DNA of 64,000 bases from Sporofaciens musculi. Its GTDB lineage: Bacteria; Bacillota; Clostridia; Lachnospirales; Lachnospiraceae. Position numbers and translations under genes: made by a program. Shown here piece by piece: positions 49,990-60,184 of this stretch. The stretch spans positions 4,092,501-4,156,500 of the forward strand of contig NZ_WUQX01000001.1 in the NCBI RefSeq assembly GCF_009830285.1, in the 5' to 3' direction. How positions within the stretch are numbered: the first letter of the stretch is position 1; each line of letters starts with the position of its first letter. The notes below the pieces were generated by a model. The model saw only the letters and a program-made list of their open reading frames with translations. It searched no databases and was not told the origin of the DNA.

Positions 49990-52905
49990 CTATCGAAAAT
50001 CTGCCACCACTTCATGAAAGCCGCTTTTAGGCAGCCGGTAAAATGGCAGCAGCCGTTCTTCATTGACCTCATACTCCGTAAACCGTCCGCTTCTGTACTT
50101 ACGCAGGGACAACTGACTGATATATTTCACACCTTCCACCTGCTTCAATGCATGAATGATCTGGTTCTTATTTGGAAGCACGCCAATCTCCCATCCGTCC
50201 CCGTAGAAATTACCGTGAAGCGCATTAAGGAAACGCTCTAACTCCTGCCGCACCCGTTTTGTAGCTGCAAAAATCTCCCCCTCCTCCATAAGCTCTAAGA
50301 CCACCTTCACATCCATCCGTATCAGCTCTGGCTTCACGATATGGAACCGTCCCAGGTTGACGATATTCTGGTCCATATGCGTTGACAGATAATGATAGAT
50401 TCTCCTGCGTGTACGTTCAAAGCTGTAAGCGCTCTCCCCGTAATCGGCGGGAAGCACCACAAGGGTCACAGCCCCGTCCTGCCTTTTGCCGTTTTCGTCA
50501 TAACCCGCAAAACATTTCACCTTACGGATGTCCCGCGCCGCCTCCCGCGCCATATCCTCATAATCCTCGGCGGAAACGCATCTCCTGCCATGGCGCAAAA
50601 GATTGGCATTTCTGGCCACCGACGCCATCACATCCTCGCCGTCAAGCCCGCACACCGTCGCCATAGGATTAAACACCGTATTGATGAAGCCAATGGTCCT
50701 ATCAAGCCTGTCGATGCCGCCGGAGAGTACGTTTCCTTTTGCCCCCTGACAATGAGTGTACCGCACATGGATTTCAATCTCGTTCAACTCATTAGGCTTT
50801 GCGCTTCCTATGTATTTGGGTAATGTGATTCTTCCCTCACGCCAGCTTGCCGTATACTCCTTCCTGTCTCCATTGTCCGAGGCAAGCTCCTCCACCTCTG
50901 TCCACAACTCCCACTTTTCCTCAAGGCTATGCCGGTAATCCGGCCTTTCCAACACACGTACCTCAAGACTTGAGAGGTCGCCATAGGCAAGCCGTATCTC
51001 CTTTTCCTCTGCCCTTGGCGCAAGAGAGAACGCCTCCTCTACCGTCTCCACTCCAAGGATACTGGTAGCGTTGGGGTAAATGCCTTCAATCTTAGGTTTT
51101 ACCTCCTGACTCTGCCCGTCCCCTTCACTGAGCCGAAGCCAGTACAGGTCCTCCCCAAACAGCTCGCCTTTCCTACTGTCATTACGGCCATACCAGGAAA
51201 TCAGCCCTGTATGGGCGAAGCCCTCCGTCCCGTCGGCAGGATGCATTTCTCTCCACCCCTCCTCTGACAGATACTCCCATCTAAGCCCTGTAAGATTTCC
51301 CCGCACCGTATCATGCATGACAAACAAAAGCTTCAAAGGCCCTCCCACAGGAGGCTGTGCAAATCCAAAATACAAGGTCTTTCGTTCCTCCGTCCTTGCC
51401 TCACAGGCTGGAAATGCAAAGCCGGCGCGCTGCATCTCCTTTTCACCGTGAACCGCCGACTCCATATTATTCTCCCTGAACATCATCAGGGGCTTAATCG
51501 GATGTTCAAAATAACTGTAACTCAAGGAAAAATTCCCCGCCACAGGCGCAATGTACGCCCCTCTTGTCTTGAAGGCGTTATTCATCCGGATAATCCTTGC
51601 ACGGATACAGTAATTCTCCGCCGAACTCACAAGCGCGCGCTGAATATCCGCCGGACAGGTAAACTCCATCTTCCTTCGCACGCCCCGAAGCTCTTTGTCA
51701 ACCGCAAACACATCCCTGTACTCTCCGGATACCGGAAGCCTTTTCCACCCGTAGCCATTGTAATACTCCCAGATAACCTCACGGATGGTAATATCATACT
51801 CCTCCTCCGGTACAAACTCCTTCTTCCGCATAATCCGTTTCCATGAAATCTTCATACCAGAGGCTGCCTCCTCGATAGGGATTCTGACAAAATCCAGGTC
51901 AAACTCCATACGGACTCGCGCGCCTGCCTTGCCGAAAATCTCTCCGTTTCCGATATAACATTCATCATACACAGACGGCCTCTCCCCAAATGCCAGAAAT
52001 TCCTCCACCTCCTGGTCAGTCCCGTTTACATTGATGAATTCCGGTCTCTGCCCCAGACATTGTGTTCCGACGCTAACCTCACGGAAATAAATGCCGGAGA
52101 AGAAATCCGCATCCAGTATCTCTGCCGAGAGCACATACATAGAGCCATATTCCTCCACAGGAGAAAGCCCTGCTTCTCTCCCCTGTAATTGGAAACATAG
52201 ACTGCCATTTTCATAAGTGTACTCTGTGATATCCCAAAATCCCTCCTCTGTCCCATAGCGGAAACGAATCCGCGACGAATCCAGAAGCGCCTCCTTAAGA
52301 TCCTCCTCTTTCCTTCCGCCCTCCGGCACAAAGGAAAGCCTGACATCCGCATAGCTTGTAATCTCAAGCTCTTGCCCGAAGCAAAAGAACAATAGATGTC
52401 TCTGAAGATTCTGTACTCCGTCCTTGAACAGAAAGAAGGAGGCTTCGGAATCCCTCTGCCTGCAAAACAGCTCATAGATTTCATCCTCCTTGGGCTTAGC
52501 AAGAAAGATCCGTTCAATATCCATGGTCCGGACCAGAACCTCCTCCTGCGTCTCAAACACAAGCTGTTCATCCTCTCCCTGACCAAACAGCGTCGTCCCC
52601 TTAGGCACCTCCGCCTCGCTGACGAGCCCCTCCGGCAAAGCGAAAACCACAAACCCTTCTGCCGGACTGGCCGGATAGAGCTTTGCATTTACCCCGTCAA
52701 AAAAAGAAAACAGATCTCCCGCCACGGACATATTAAATTTTTTTATATTGTCATACATCATATCGGCAAAAATGGACACCAGCGCCGTCCCTGCATCCGG
52801 CTTCTCCTCGTCGTACCTCCATTCCGGTACATACTGCTTCGCACAGCTTCTCATATAGCCGATAATGTCCTCCTTCGACATTTTCTCCATCTGCGGAATA
52901 TCCAT
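49990..52905 (-). CDS. Large baseplate J-like protein (wedge)
   Basis: A 971-aa protein with the typical N-terminal pattern of eCIS baseplate proteins (YVPEWRYDEEKPDAGTALVSIFADM) and a C-terminal J domain (RHGRRCVSAEDYEDMAREAARDIRKVK). The last ~120 residues carry RRIYHYLSTHMDQNIVNLGRFHIVKPE. It is the main wedge scaffold linking hub, gp25 and sheath. The gene lies 6 nt downstream of gp25, as in P2-like tails and PVC. Confidence 0.88.
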   Translation of the reverse strand: MDIPQMEKMSKEDIIGYMRSCAKQYVPEWRYDEEKPDAGTALVSIFADMMYDNIKKFNMSVAGDLFSFFDGVNAKLYPASPAEGFVVFALPEGLVSEAEVPKGTTLFGQGEDEQLVFETQEEVLVRTMDIERIFLAKPKEDEIYELFCRQRDSEASFFLFKDGVQNLQRHLLFFCFGQELEITSYADVRLSFVPEGGRKEEDLKEALLDSSRIRFRYGTEEGFWDITEYTYENGSLCFQLQGREAGLSPVEEYGSMYVLSAEILDADFFSGIYFREVSVGTQCLGQRPEFINVNGTDQEVEEFLAFGERPSVYDECYIGNGEIFGKAGARVRMEFDLDFVRIPIEEAASGMKISWKRIMRKKEFVPEEEYDITIREVIWEYYNGYGWKRLPVSGEYRDVFAVDKELRGVRRKMEFTCPADIQRALVSSAENYCIRARIIRMNNAFKTRGAYIAPVAGNFSLSYSYFEHPIKPLMMFRENNMESAVHGEKEMQRAGFAFPACEARTEERKTLYFGFAQPPVGGPLKLLFVMHDTVRGNLTGLRWEYLSEEGWREMHPADGTEGFAHTGLISWYGRNDSRKGELFGEDLYWLRLSEGDGQSQEVKPKIEGIYPNATSILGVETVEEAFSLAPRAEEKEIRLAYGDLSSLEVRVLERPDYRHSLEEKWELWTEVEELASDNGDRKEYTASWREGRITLPKYIGSAKPNELNEIEIHVRYTHCQGAKGNVLSGGIDRLDRTIGFINTVFNPMATVCGLDGEDVMASVARNANLLRHGRRCVSAEDYEDMAREAARDIRKVKCFAGYDENGKRQDGAVTLVVLPADYGESAYSFERTRRRIYHYLSTHMDQNIVNLGRFHIVKPELIRMDVKVVLELMEEGEIFAATKRVRQELERFLNALHGNFYGDGWEIGVLPNKNQIIHALKQVEGVKYISQLSLRKYRSGRFTEYEVNEERLLPFYRLPKSGFHEVVADFR

Positions 52906-52911
52906 AACAAA

Positions 52912-53325
52912 CTACTCTCCTTCATTGATATAAAACGGGTACACCAGATTATACTGGTTATTGGTCGCCCGTACCACGTAGTTTACCTGAATCGTCAGTA
53001 TTCCCTGGTCAATCCGTTCGTCGCTGACCTTAGCCTCAATCTCCGTAATCCTCGGCTCCCATCGAATCAACGCGCGCTCAATCTCCGATTTCATAGAATA
53101 AAGCGTGGTGTAATCCGCCGTCTCGAACGCATACTCTTGTATTCCGCAGCCGAAATCCGGATGCATAGGCAGTTCTCCCTTCCTGGTTCCGATAATGATA
53201 CGCACAGCCTCGCGGATGCTGTCCTCATTGGAGGACATCTGAATCCGCCCCGTAGCGCCGTCAATCCCCACAGGAAATTTCCATCCCGTTCCAAGAAATG
53301 CCTTCACGCCTCCCATTTCTTCCAT
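52912..53325 (-). CDS. gp25-like baseplate wedge protein
   Basis: A 137-aa protein of the GPW/gp25 family: SNEDSIREAVRIIIGTRKGELPMHPDFGCGI is the defining EPR-core-like motif, with RKGELPMHP in place of the common xxGERxMxP. It nucleates sheath assembly on the baseplate in T4, T6SS (TssE) and eCIS (Pvc9). It sits between the spike gene and the J-like gene, exactly as expected. Confidence 0.92.
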   Translation of the reverse strand: MEEMGGVKAFLGTGWKFPVGIDGATGRIQMSSNEDSIREAVRIIIGTRKGELPMHPDFGCGIQEYAFETADYTTLYSMKSEIERALIRWEPRITEIEAKVSDERIDQGILTIQVNYVVRATNNQYNLVYPFYINEGE

Positions 53326-53338
53326 AACTGACCGCCTC

Positions 53339-54118
53339 CTAATTAATCTTCACCATACTGCCCTTAAGCTGTGCCATTCCTGATGCCTGAAGCCCCAGCT
53401 CACCGTCCGCCTTCACCTTCACGCTGCTTCCTGTCAGGGACGTGCTCTGTCCGCTAAGCTTAAGGCTCTGCTGGGCATCCAACTGAACGGTGCCGCAGGC
53501 CACCTTCACCGTATTGGCATCTGCCTTCACCACTTCCTTTGTCCCAATCACCAGAGAAATCTCCTTCTTTGCTTTCACAGTCACGGCGCCGTTCTTACAG
53601 TCCATGGACAGGCTGTTATCCTTCCCCTTGTCTTGTATGAAAACAGCTTCCTTCTCGTCATCCAGAAGAATCTCCAGACCCTTAGGCGTATTGACTATAA
53701 TCTTCTCCTTATCCTTCGTCTCCGTAAACGTAATCTTATGCCCGCCCTTGGTGATAACCGTTTTCGTCTCGTTTTTCTCATCCGCAGCACCCTCCGGCAG
53801 CTTGTCCTTGCCGTTCCACAGACATCCAAGCACCACAGGCATATTCATGTTGCCGTGGATGAAGCCCACCAGAACCTCTGTCCCAATCTCCGGCAGCCAG
53901 TAATTGCCGAAGCCGTTGCCACAGTATCCGGTCATGACCCGTACCCAGTCAGAAGTCTTCTTATCCTTCTCCCCCATCATGTACTCCACCTTAATCATGC
54001 CCTGATGTTCTTTATCCCAGATTTCCTTCACAATCGCATTCAACAGCCCCGGCGCCGTTATCTCCGGATAAGTCTTATCCTCTGATTTGTTATCCAGCAG
54101 CTCATCATAAAAATTCAA
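53339..54118 (-). CDS. Spike protein, baseplate assembly protein V/gp5-like
   Basis: A 259-aa protein. Residues ~20-105 form the gp5 OB-fold (GMIKVEYMMGEKDKKTSDWVR..., NYWLPEIGTEVLVGFIHGN, MPVVLGCLWNGKDKLP). The C-terminal half has repeated short β segments ending in a β-helix-like region (VKVACGTVQLDAQQSLKLSG), which would form the central spike needle. In PVC this part is fused to the gp27-like half as Pvc8; here the two halves are separate, overlapping genes. Confidence 0.9.
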   Translation of the reverse strand: MNFYDELLDNKSEDKTYPEITAPGLLNAIVKEIWDKEHQGMIKVEYMMGEKDKKTSDWVRVMTGYCGNGFGNYWLPEIGTEVLVGFIHGNMNMPVVLGCLWNGKDKLPEGAADEKNETKTVITKGGHKITFTETKDKEKIIVNTPKGLEILLDDEKEAVFIQDKGKDNSLSMDCKNGAVTVKAKKEISLVIGTKEVVKADANTVKVACGTVQLDAQQSLKLSGQSTSLTGSSVKVKADGELGLQASGMAQLKGSMVKIN

Positions 54119-55176
54119 CGTGTCCAGCCTCCCACTTCAAAAGTCGTCCGATAACCGTCGCTTCCAAAAGAATGTTTTGCCTCCATGATGTCATAGGTTC
54201 CGTCAATCAGTTTAGCGTCGCCCTTCTTAATCTTCACACGCCCGCCTGCCTGAATTTCTGGAACTCCGATACACACCCCTGTTGCCTGCCGCGCCTGCTT
54301 CTTCATCTCATCCGCCTTGTGCTCGGCAACCTTCTTCGCGTCGCTGTTATCCTCCACGGCGGCGTCCATCTGGGTATTCTCACTCTGTACCAACGATTTC
54401 TGGCTGTCGTCCGACTTCACCTTTACCTCTGCAGATACCTCCTCCTTCTTGTCCGTATCCTGTCCCATAATCCTGATGACAGCGTCCTGAAAAGAAGCCC
54501 GCCTCTGAAATGAAATAAAATCCTGCCCCCACTCCATCTCCACGGTGGAAAACAGCTCTGCGTCTATCTTCTTAAAATAAAGCTTTCCGGCATGTACAAA
54601 AAAGTCTCTGTTTGCCTTCCGGCACAACTCCTCGGTAATGAACTCATAGTCATTGCCGTTCTGGATGATACACTCTCCCTCCAGCTTTTCCGTCGCATCC
54701 ACATCTTTAGACTTATAGGCAGGTTTATATTTCTTCACCACCTCGTCAAACGCGTCGGAATAACTGGTTACTTTATGGGAAATATTGCTTTTCTTACTTC
54801 CCATCATCATTCTGCGGACATCCACGGCCGTCACTCGTACGGACGGGCTGTCTGACAGCTCATAGGTAATCTCATCCACATACCCGTAAAACATCGAGGT
54901 CAGGGACGACCCGTACCCCATCTCGATATCCACCAGCTCTCCCAGAATAAAATCCGATCTGACATCACCTACGAAGCTTCGCTTTTCCAAATCATATACA
55001 CTGACAAGCTTAATCACAGCCGCGCTTGCCGCAGTCTGGGAGAGCGTTACCTCCACAGACTCAACGGCATATTCGCTGGCACCGATTACATCAAAGCCGC
55101 CAACCTTGACTTTCAGTGCAGGCACCATGAAATCCTTATATTTTGCCGCCAGACTTGACATAGTAACTTTTGCCAT
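54115..55176 (-). CDS. Hub protein, gp27/late control D-like
   Basis: A 353-aa protein corresponding to the VgrG N-terminal half/phage late control gene D: VTLSQTAASAAVIKLVSVYDLE, LVDIEMGYGSSLTSMFYGYVDEITYE, RKANRDFFVHAGKLYFKK. It forms the trimeric hub that carries the spike. A charged linker near residues 255-300 is rich in Lys, Glu, Asp and Ser. It overlaps the spike gene by 4 nt, so both are made together. Confidence 0.9.
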   Translation of the reverse strand: MAKVTMSSLAAKYKDFMVPALKVKVGGFDVIGASEYAVESVEVTLSQTAASAAVIKLVSVYDLEKRSFVGDVRSDFILGELVDIEMGYGSSLTSMFYGYVDEITYELSDSPSVRVTAVDVRRMMMGSKKSNISHKVTSYSDAFDEVVKKYKPAYKSKDVDATEKLEGECIIQNGNDYEFITEELCRKANRDFFVHAGKLYFKKIDAELFSTVEMEWGQDFISFQRRASFQDAVIRIMGQDTDKKEEVSAEVKVKSDDSQKSLVQSENTQMDAAVEDNSDAKKVAEHKADEMKKQARQATGVCIGVPEIQAGGRVKIKKGDAKLIDGTYDIMEAKHSFGSDGYRTTFEVGGWTR

Positions 55177-55205
55177 CTGTTATTCTCCCTCCAGCCTGGA
55201 ATCTG

Positions 55206-55871
55206 CTATAAAGCGGGCAGCTTCACCACCTGCCCCGGTCTTACCTCCAAGGGATTCAGAATCCCATTTTCACGGGCAATCACCTTCCACATATCCGGAT
55301 CGCCGTACTCCATATTGGCAATATCCCACAATCCCATCCCCTGACGAAGTGTGCGGTACTTGGTACGGTCCGGTGATTCAAAAGGAGACTTCCGTTTCGT
55401 GTCCTTAAGCGATATCAGGGATTTAAAGGTCAGACTCACCTTGGCGCGGACTGGCATCCCACTCTCGGTAAACATGGTGTAGGTGTGGTTCATCTTCGTC
55501 ACCACTCCCTCGAAATTCAGCGACCCCCATCTGAAGGTCACCTTCGGAGGACGGTGCATACTCCCGTCAATGGAGGTTGCATCCGCAATCTGCTTCGTAA
55601 TGTTTGAAACATCCGTGGACTGTTTAGGCGTACCGAAGGAGATTAGCGACGATGCTGCCGGCGGCACGTAAGTATCCAGAAAAAGGTTCAGCGACAATTC
55701 TGTTGCGTCTCCGGAAATATACTGGAGAATTGGCCCGTCAAGGCCAGGTATCTTTTTCTCGGAATAGCTCGCTCCGTCTGTCAACTGGTACTCGGAAGGG
55801 TTGAACAGCACTTCTATAATGCTCATCCCCACTTCTTTTTCAATTTCCAGCTTCGCCTTCGTAAGTCCCAT
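55206..55871 (-). CDS. LysM-domain baseplate protein (Pvc7/gp53-like)
   Basis: A 221-aa protein. The first ~150 residues show the conserved eCIS pattern (IEVLFNPSEYQLTDGASYSE, LSLNLFLDTY, FRWGSLNFEGVVTKMNHTYTMF). The last ~55 residues are a LysM module (YRTLRQGMGLWDIANMEYGDPDMWKVIARENGI..., RPGQVVKLP). It joins hub and wedges in Afp and PVC. It is encoded directly upstream of the hub gene. Confidence 0.9.
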   Translation of the reverse strand: MGLTKAKLEIEKEVGMSIIEVLFNPSEYQLTDGASYSEKKIPGLDGPILQYISGDATELSLNLFLDTYVPPAASSLISFGTPKQSTDVSNITKQIADATSIDGSMHRPPKVTFRWGSLNFEGVVTKMNHTYTMFTESGMPVRAKVSLTFKSLISLKDTKRKSPFESPDRTKYRTLRQGMGLWDIANMEYGDPDMWKVIARENGILNPLEVRPGQVVKLPAL

Positions 55872-55905
55872 AAAGAATCCTCCCCTTTATAAAAAATGTG
55901 GCGCG

Positions 55906-58900
55906 TTAGATTAATCCCCTGCGCAGCTTCTCTACGTGAAGCTCCTCGTAGAGCTGCCTCTTAACCTGGTCTGCCAAAGACCTCACATCCTGCCGCGCCT
56001 TTGCGGCCCCCTCAAGCCCCCTTAACTGCTTTTCTACTTCTGTGAGCTTTCTTCCAAGCTGCTCTTGGGCTGACTTGATCTGGGTATTCTCCTCCTGCAG
56101 ACGCATCTCGGTTCTCTGGTGATCTTCTCTGGAGGTATCAGGGTTTTGAACGGTAAAGGCAAGCTCAGAGGCAGGATAACCTATCTGGAAAGCCCTTAGT
56201 TTTCTCTCTGGCAAAGCCTTGTCAGGCTCAGAAGCTTTATCCATAGAAGCAAACGCTTCAACCGGAATAACCATATCTGCCCCAGTGAGCTTTGTATTCA
56301 GAAGCTCTGTCTGACGACGTCCTGTCTCATATTGCCAAATACGCTGTGACAACTCCGGATATGTCAATACTGGCGGCTCCTGCTCCGTCCGTACTTGCTT
56401 CAAAACATCTGGATACGCCTTTTCCTCTCCGGCAGACAATTTTTTCTGGATACTTGTAATCTGTGTCAATTCTTCTACAAGAATTCTGTACTGCTCTTTA
56501 TCCAGTCCATGAATATAACTGAGTAAATTCTGAACCTGAGGCTGCTTAAGCTGATCGCCCTTATGTAAAAGCCAACCGCTTCGCCCGGCATATCCATCCC
56601 TTACTTTTTTTATATCCTCACCCTCGTTGAGTTCAGATATTTTTTGCACTTCTGATGTCCCAGGTAATAAAGCCATGTGGTTGAGCTTATGTATCATCTG
56701 TTGAAGATAATCTCTGTCACTGTCCTTCTTACCTGTATATTCTAAATCTGCCGACTGAACGGAACCTGAAGCCTCATAAGCCTTCTTCCACTCCTGCCTA
56801 TGCTCAGGCACGTCAGGCGCATCAAGCAATGCCTCTCCCCACTCCCCTGCCTTACTGCTCTGAATCTTTGTAACCTGTGATAATTCTTTTACCAGGACTC
56901 CATACTTCTCCTCGTCCAGAGTTTGGATATGATGAAGCAGATTCTGTATCATCGGCATTTCAATCTGACCTTCTGCATAGTCTAGCTGAACTAACTTCTC
57001 TGTATCTGATTCCAACGACAGCGTATGGTTAATCTGACTAATAAGCCGCCTTAGATTGCTCCGGTCTTTCGATATCTTTATCTGACGGAGGATTACCTCT
57101 GTCTGCGGTATCTCGTGATTTCTGTCCTCTGCTGATAACATGACTTCATTTATGCCGTCATTTAAGAAAATTCCGGACTCCTGGTTCTTGGCTTCTGATA
57201 TCATTTCCTCATCCAACGAAGCGGCAGCCTTTGGATAAGACAATAGCGCCTTTCCCCATTCCCATAATCTTGACTTCTCCGCTATCTTAGTCCTGTTCAT
57301 CTTTTCCGGCTCTTTTGCGGCCTCCTCCTTTCGTCCTCCGTCGTCGAAAGAAATCTTAGAAGCCTGGCCCATGACTCCTGATATGGGCACACCCTCCGAA
57401 GAACCTTGAGCTTTCGGATAAAATAAAAGCGTCTCTCCCCATTCCCACAACTTCTGATAAAAGTCCTTCTGCTCCGGCCCTCCTACTGCTTCCTCTCTCA
57501 AACCATCGCTATGAGACAACATACTCTGAACCTTTATAACCTGTGATAATTTTCTAACCAAAACCCCATACTGTTTTTCGTCCAGAGTTTGGATATAGCG
57601 AAGCAGATTTTGAACCGTCGGCGTTTCGGCCTGACCTTCTGCATAGTCTAGCTGAGATATCTCCTCTATATCCGCTTCCACCGACAGCACATGGGTGATT
57701 TGATTGATCAACTGTCTAAGATTATTCCGGTCTTTGGATATCTCTATCTGGCGGCGTATTATATCGTTCTGCGACCTCTCGTCTATTGTTGTCGTATCTA
57801 AAGATGCGGCGGTCTTTGGATAAAACAATAACGCCCCTGCCCATTCCCACAACCTCTGAGGCGACGCCTCGTCTCTCTTAGTCCTGTCCGGCAGGGATAC
57901 CTCCTGGTTCTCTGACTCTGTCGCAGACTGCCCTGCTTCTTCATCCGTCCCCTCCGAAAAAGACAGCGTCCGCTGAAGACGCATAACTTCAGAAAGCTCC
58001 TCTTCCCTGTCTCTTTGCTCCTCACCTTGAAGCCCCTGAGATATAGAGAACTCTCTCAGCGCATCAATAATGTATATTATTTTCTCCTCAGATATGGGTT
58101 CTTTTTTTTCATCCAAAAATGCCATATCCACATCCATCAAGGCTTCTCCCCACTCCCACAATTCTTGAACGGACACATCCTCAAGCCTTGTAGTTTCAGG
58201 CAAGAACCGCCCCTTTACAGTTTCCGGTTCTGCAGCCTGTAAAGACGTACCAACCTGATACCAGATATGGATAACGTCGGCCAGATTTCTGATGAATTCT
58301 GTCCGCTTATCTTCACTGAGCTCAAAGAGCTGCTCTAACATCTCACGGCTTCTTTGCTCCTTCAGGGGATCTTGCAAATCATTCTCTCTCCATTCCACAG
58401 AAAATGCTTCCAGCCCCTGCCCCTTCATCTCCATCTGCCGATTAATTTCCTTAAACAACAAATCCAATTTATCATTCTGCTGTTCTGGGAATGAATTTAG
58501 AAGCTTAATAAACATTCTGCCATATTCACAGATATTTTTAAGCTCCTCCTGGCTCATTTCTCCCTGACGCTGCTTCCGATACCTTTCTTCCACAAGCCAT
58601 ATTATGTCCTCCTGGCTTTGTGGTACAGCTCTCACTGAATCAAGCGACTTATAACGCTGCCTCTTATCCTTCTGTGAAACAACATCTTCTAAATTAAGAG
58701 CCTCCTGATACAACTCTCGGTACGTCTCAAACGCCAAAACCTCCCGCCGTTTTATCCTCTCCTTCTGATCAAAAAGCCGACGCTGTACATCCTCCATCAT
58801 CTGCATAATATCGGATAAGCGATACGTCTTTTCTTCCGAAAGCTTCTCCATATCATCCGGCATCCGATAGAAGTTTTCATTGTTTATAAAAGAAGCCTGT

Positions 58901-59721
58901 TCAAAGAACCCTCTGACAACCTCACGCTCATACCGCTTTTGAACCTCTGAAAATTTCTCTCTGAAAATACTGTCTGCCTGCCCATCTCCAAAGTCTACGA
59001 CAAGACTGCCCTCCTGCTGTGCCAGTCCTTCCATCTGTAACCATAAGCGGCGGATTTCCTCCTCCCCCATTACGTCTATATATTGAAGCATGAACTCCTT
59101 AGACTCTGCCATATTGTCAAGCTTTTTGGCCAAAAGCCCATATTCCCTTTCTGTCATAGCAAGAAGCAATTCCTTCTCCAACGTCCGAGCCGTCTGCGCA
59201 GAATATTCTGTCAGAAAATTCTCCATATCAGAACAAAAAGCAGAACACAGCCGATATTCCTTCCACTGTCTCTCAATCGTCTGATTCTCTTTCTGCCAAC
59301 TTTTAAAACGCCTGCCGTCCTCCTCCGCCTGTCTAAGTAAGGTTATGGTTCTGCTCACATTCCGATACAGCGTCAGGTTACAGCATCTCAACTGTGTGAG
59401 AAAACATTTTTCCAAACGCCGCAGATTATTTTCCATAGGCTTTTGCCCTGCTATCGTTTTCACAGGAGAACCTGAAAGCCCTGCCCGTATCATCCTATTG
59501 TGCAGCACAAGCTTGACCAGCAGTTGGACCCGACGAACCTGCCCCGTCTCCTGTCCGTCCTTTTCGCCCAGATAGATTAACTGGATGCGCTCATACTCCG
59601 CCGAAGCCGACGGGACATACTTGTCCCACAACTGTTGTAATAAATCCTGTCTGATATGCAGCCGTACTTTTCTTGAAAATGGTTCTCGAAGCCTTAACAT
59701 TGCACTCACCTTATAATCCAA
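55906..59721 (-). CDS. Large repeat-rich helical protein in injection-system operon (scaffold or tape-measure candidate)
   Basis: A 1271-aa, strongly charged, helical protein without signal peptide or membrane helix. The N-terminal ~100 residues are globular. From about residue 500 to 1110 it contains repeats: five WEWG-type blocks and three copies of a block ending in a pattern like LDEEQYGVLVKELSQV. Two copies are close to identical in DNA with a 666-bp offset. The last ~75 residues are a coiled coil ending in LADQVKRQLYEELHVEKLRRG. It lies between the second tube gene and the LysM gene, not where Pvc14 tape measure is usually encoded. Its length and repeats would suit a ruler or scaffold. 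Confidence 0.72.
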   Translation of the reverse strand: MDYKVSAMLRLREPFSRKVRLHIRQDLLQQLWDKYVPSASAEYERIQLIYLGEKDGQETGQVRRVQLLVKLVLHNRMIRAGLSGSPVKTIAGQKPMENNLRRLEKCFLTQLRCCNLTLYRNVSRTITLLRQAEEDGRRFKSWQKENQTIERQWKEYRLCSAFCSDMENFLTEYSAQTARTLEKELLLAMTEREYGLLAKKLDNMAESKEFMLQYIDVMGEEEIRRLWLQMEGLAQQEGSLVVDFGDGQADSIFREKFSEVQKRYEREVVRGFFEQASFINNENFYRMPDDMEKLSEEKTYRLSDIMQMMEDVQRRLFDQKERIKRREVLAFETYRELYQEALNLEDVVSQKDKRQRYKSLDSVRAVPQSQEDIIWLVEERYRKQRQGEMSQEELKNICEYGRMFIKLLNSFPEQQNDKLDLLFKEINRQMEMKGQGLEAFSVEWRENDLQDPLKEQRSREMLEQLFELSEDKRTEFIRNLADVIHIWYQVGTSLQAAEPETVKGRFLPETTRLEDVSVQELWEWGEALMDVDMAFLDEKKEPISEEKIIYIIDALREFSISQGLQGEEQRDREEELSEVMRLQRTLSFSEGTDEEAGQSATESENQEVSLPDRTKRDEASPQRLWEWAGALLFYPKTAASLDTTTIDERSQNDIIRRQIEISKDRNNLRQLINQITHVLSVEADIEEISQLDYAEGQAETPTVQNLLRYIQTLDEKQYGVLVRKLSQVIKVQSMLSHSDGLREEAVGGPEQKDFYQKLWEWGETLLFYPKAQGSSEGVPISGVMGQASKISFDDGGRKEEAAKEPEKMNRTKIAEKSRLWEWGKALLSYPKAAASLDEEMISEAKNQESGIFLNDGINEVMLSAEDRNHEIPQTEVILRQIKISKDRSNLRRLISQINHTLSLESDTEKLVQLDYAEGQIEMPMIQNLLHHIQTLDEEKYGVLVKELSQVTKIQSSKAGEWGEALLDAPDVPEHRQEWKKAYEASGSVQSADLEYTGKKDSDRDYLQQMIHKLNHMALLPGTSEVQKISELNEGEDIKKVRDGYAGRSGWLLHKGDQLKQPQVQNLLSYIHGLDKEQYRILVEELTQITSIQKKLSAGEEKAYPDVLKQVRTEQEPPVLTYPELSQRIWQYETGRRQTELLNTKLTGADMVIPVEAFASMDKASEPDKALPERKLRAFQIGYPASELAFTVQNPDTSREDHQRTEMRLQEENTQIKSAQEQLGRKLTEVEKQLRGLEGAAKARQDVRSLADQVKRQLYEELHVEKLRRGLI
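56869..57100 (-). repeat. Internal coding repeat, copy 1
   Basis: This block matches 57535-57766 with a constant offset of 666 bp (222 codons). Anchors such as TAACCTGTGATAA, TTCTGCATAGTCTAGCTGA and CCGGTCTTT are shared at identical spacing. A more diverged third copy starts near 56457. Confidence 0.8.
57535..57766 (-). repeat. Internal coding repeat, copy 2
   Basis: Second copy of the block at 56869-57100, in frame. The offset is a multiple of three, so recombination between copies would shorten or lengthen the protein without a frameshift. Confidence 0.8.
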
Positions 59722-60151
59722 TCTTATTGATTGTCTCCGTCAACCCATTGTGGGAAATCTCAATCTTTTTAATCAGCAGCCCACTGTTGGTCGCATCCAG
59801 AGTATCAATCTCCCACTTGGTCACGATTCCCCAATTTGCCTGATAAGTGGCAGTAGGAACCATACCCGAATCCGACATGACCATAATGATAATTCCCTTG
59901 GTAAGCTCATATCCCGCCGTCAGGGTAGTTCGGGTAAGCTCTCCGCTGGCAATCCCGTATTCCAGCACCAGTTTATCCATAGACTGTCTGGGCTTCGGCA
60001 AATAATGAACCCTGTCATTCACCCCGCCCTCCACCACAGTCTCGAACTCCATGGTGGCAGAGATATTCGACACTTTTGAGAAGCCCAGGGGCATACCGTT
60101 TAAAATTACCTTAAATTTTGTACTTTTCGCAAGATTATCCTGCATTGACAT
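59711..60151 (-). CDS. Tube protein 2 (gp19/Pvc5-like)
   Basis: A 146-aa protein with the T4 gp19-like fold: FKVILNGMPLGFSKVSNISATMEFE at the start and LDATNSGLLIKKIEISHNGLTE at the end. Afp and PVC carry a second, slightly longer tube protein that forms the ring next to the hub. The 3' end overlaps the large repeat-protein gene by 11 nt. Confidence 0.88.
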   Translation of the reverse strand: MSMQDNLAKSTKFKVILNGMPLGFSKVSNISATMEFETVVEGGVNDRVHYLPKPRQSMDKLVLEYGIASGELTRTTLTAGYELTKGIIIMVMSDSGMVPTATYQANWGIVTKWEIDTLDATNSGLLIKKIEISHNGLTETINKIGL

Positions 60152-60184
60152 GTTATTTCACCACTCTATCTACCGCATCTTCGT

